64,000 nt of DNA from Amanita rubescens. Its lineage: Eukaryota > Basidiomycota > Agaricomycetes > Agaricales > Amanitaceae. The notes under the pieces are model-generated. The model searched no databases, was not told where the DNA came from, and was given only the letters and a program-made list of their open reading frames with translations. Of this stretch, positions 62,509 to 64,000 are shown piece after piece. Every line of letters starts with the position of its first letter. The stretch's first letter is position 1. Location of the stretch: NCBI GenBank assembly GCA_015039365.1, contig WION01000107.1, forward strand, positions 62,001-126,000, in the 5' to 3' direction. The translations under genes were made by a program, and so were the position numbers.

Positions 62509-63044
62509 TGTCGTAAGGCACTTCGTTTCTTCGTATTATTCGTTCTTTGTATCGGTGGAATTTGTTAGATCATCACTAACTTCTGTATCATCACTTGCAA
62601 CCTGTCTATATACTGTAATACTCACATTTGGAAGATCACGAAAGGGGTACAATCACTTACGGGACTAACTTCATAACAGGCTGGGTAAAAGCGGTCCTCG
62701 TGTCATCATATGCTTAAAACGGATATGCATCAGATACAGCTCATGTTGTGCTTCCCCGCAGCCTATCGCAGCTGAATCACAGCGTGGATCTACTACAAAT
62801 ACCTCTTAAACGTGTCCAACACACTTTAGCAGCGGGGGGGAGAAACTCATACCCACCCGCTCCCAACGTGTCTATCGCTAGAGACAGCCATTTCAAATCC
62901 AACTCAAACCCTCCAAGGCCAAGACCACACCACACCAGAATACAATCGGTCCCATATCCACGTCTCTTTCCCCGCGTTTTCGTTATTACTGCATTGCAAA
63001 TTCGCTCCAAAACCCTCGATTATCGCGTGATCGCGTATAAGGCC
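62509..63044. other. Intergenic
   Basis: The frame of the next gene is open from 62748, but with a GTG and no ATG. No separate gene is seen. Confidence 0.5.
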
Positions 63045-64000
63045 ATGCTTCGAAGGCTACCGGCTTTTTCATCTCAAGCTATTCCCGTGCCTAGACCTCT
63101 CTTGGGGCCAATGGTGCCTGAAACAAACGACAGTGGTGCGGGATTTAACTTTGACAATGGAAATCCTTCCAGGGACACTTCTCCTATCACTCGCGCTAAA
63201 CACGGGGCTGGTACCACTAATCCTAGCAAGCAAGTCGTCGTCCCTCTGTCTCCTCTAGATTTGTCCCTTTCTCTATCCCCACCACCATATACGGACTTTG
63301 CCAGTCCAAATCCTTTCTCAGGGGTAGTAGTCCCTCCTCCTTTGTCTTGGAACAGGAACGAGGCAGACGTAGAGTTCGACCTCAACCTCAGTCCGCTTCC
63401 CACCACTCCAAACGCGGGAGGTAAAGGAAAAGGACGCGCCGACTCGGACGACACCTTGGACGACTTTGGCTTGTTGGGGTCCTTTTCAGCAGTACCAGGC
63501 AAGAGCGCGGCGTACGTGCCGGATATATTAGACGCGTTGGACGAGAAAGATTTTGAATACGCTATTCAATTACAGATTGAAGAACTTCAAAGGGTCACAG
63601 CTGAGTTTGAGGACGAGAAGATGGCTAGAAAATTAGGAGGTGGTGGTGAAACTGTACAGGATCCTTCACCGTCGACGCCGAGGTATAATCTTCGCCCGAG
63701 GCCGTCGAGGACAGGGACCGCAGCTGGGAATGCGAGTAGTTCTACAAAGAGAAAAACGTGAGCGTCTCTCTCCTGACATACTTATGAATGTTATGACTTA
63801 CCACCACCATCACCCAGAGGTGTTTCAGTCAATCTCACGCGCGAATGCACGAGCTGCTTTGAATCCCTCCAACTCTTCCAAGGCATTCAATCTTCTTGCG
63901 AACATTATTATTGTCTGACTTGCGTCCGAAACATGGTCAATGCAAGCCTTTCGGATAACAGCTTCGCCCTCTTCCCGCCGAAATGCTGTAACAAGCCTTT
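63045..64000 (+). CDS. Second RBR-type E3 ligase, partial (cut by window end)
   Basis: ATG 63045. Exon 1 to 63758, intron with GTGAGC donor and CACCCAG acceptor, exon 2 from about 63822 to the window edge. The N-terminal region is Pro/Ser-rich with a helical stretch FEYAIQLQIEELQRVTAEFE typical of this fungal ligase group. Exon 2 begins RING1: ECTSCFESLQLF, SSCEHYYCLTCVRNMV. Same strand and 0.5 kb downstream of the other RBR gene, so a tandem pair. The frame is intact as far as seen. Confidence 0.75.

Overview
The window looks like nuclear DNA of a mushroom-class basidiomycete (Agaricomycetes). The evidence is short introns of about 45-70 nt in almost every gene, tRNA-Glu genes with introns, a chromodomain Ty3/gypsy element, a Cla4-type PAK kinase, a CNOT11 orthologue, RBR ubiquitin ligases, and a tandem family of Cys-motif single-pass surface proteins that I associate with Agaricomycetes. 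Genus cannot be fixed from the sequence.

Left part (1-20 kb). Two direct copies of a dispersed repeat (1-790 and 11366-11870) flank a predicted membrane protein, an AT-rich minus-strand GTPase gene (2483-7703) and a frameshifted flavin monooxygenase copy. The GTPase gene is the most remarkable object. Between normal G-domain exons and normal C-terminal exons it carries about 50 consecutive microexons, 48 of them exactly 3 nt (one codon), separated by 48-68 nt introns. Every exon length in the array is a multiple of three, the model stays in one frame, and it gives 488 codons plus stop. A Tsl1/Tps2-like trehalose-phosphate synthase/phosphatase-domain gene, a four-helix membrane protein and three tRNA-Glu genes follow.

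Middle (20-36 kb). A DMT/EamA transporter gene is split by a Ty3/gypsy chromovirus (20636-28809; nearly identical LTRs; 5-bp target duplication; self-priming type primer-binding site). The gag start of that element is itself split by a foldback hAT-like element (26718-28290; 8-bp target duplication). Further on lies an intact monooxygenase plus transporter pair (31974-35901). The damaged copies of both genes on the left are paralogues of this pair.

Right (36-64 kb). A truncated PH-CRIB gene sits directly upstream of a Cla4-like PAK gene. It is followed by a seven-member array of signal-peptide/Cys-motif/Ser-Thr-stalk/one-helix proteins (four intact, three damaged) in which scraps of the PAK kinase domain and a GNAT acetyltransferase gene are interspersed. 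A 91-bp perfect inverted repeat element with two convergent tRNA-like sequences sits inside. Then come a questin-oxidase-like gene, CNOT11 and two RBR ligases, the last cut by the window edge.

A recurring problem is that many otherwise well-conserved genes carry isolated one-base insertions. This is more like indel errors in the assembly than independent gene death, so 'pseudogene' labels below are provisional.
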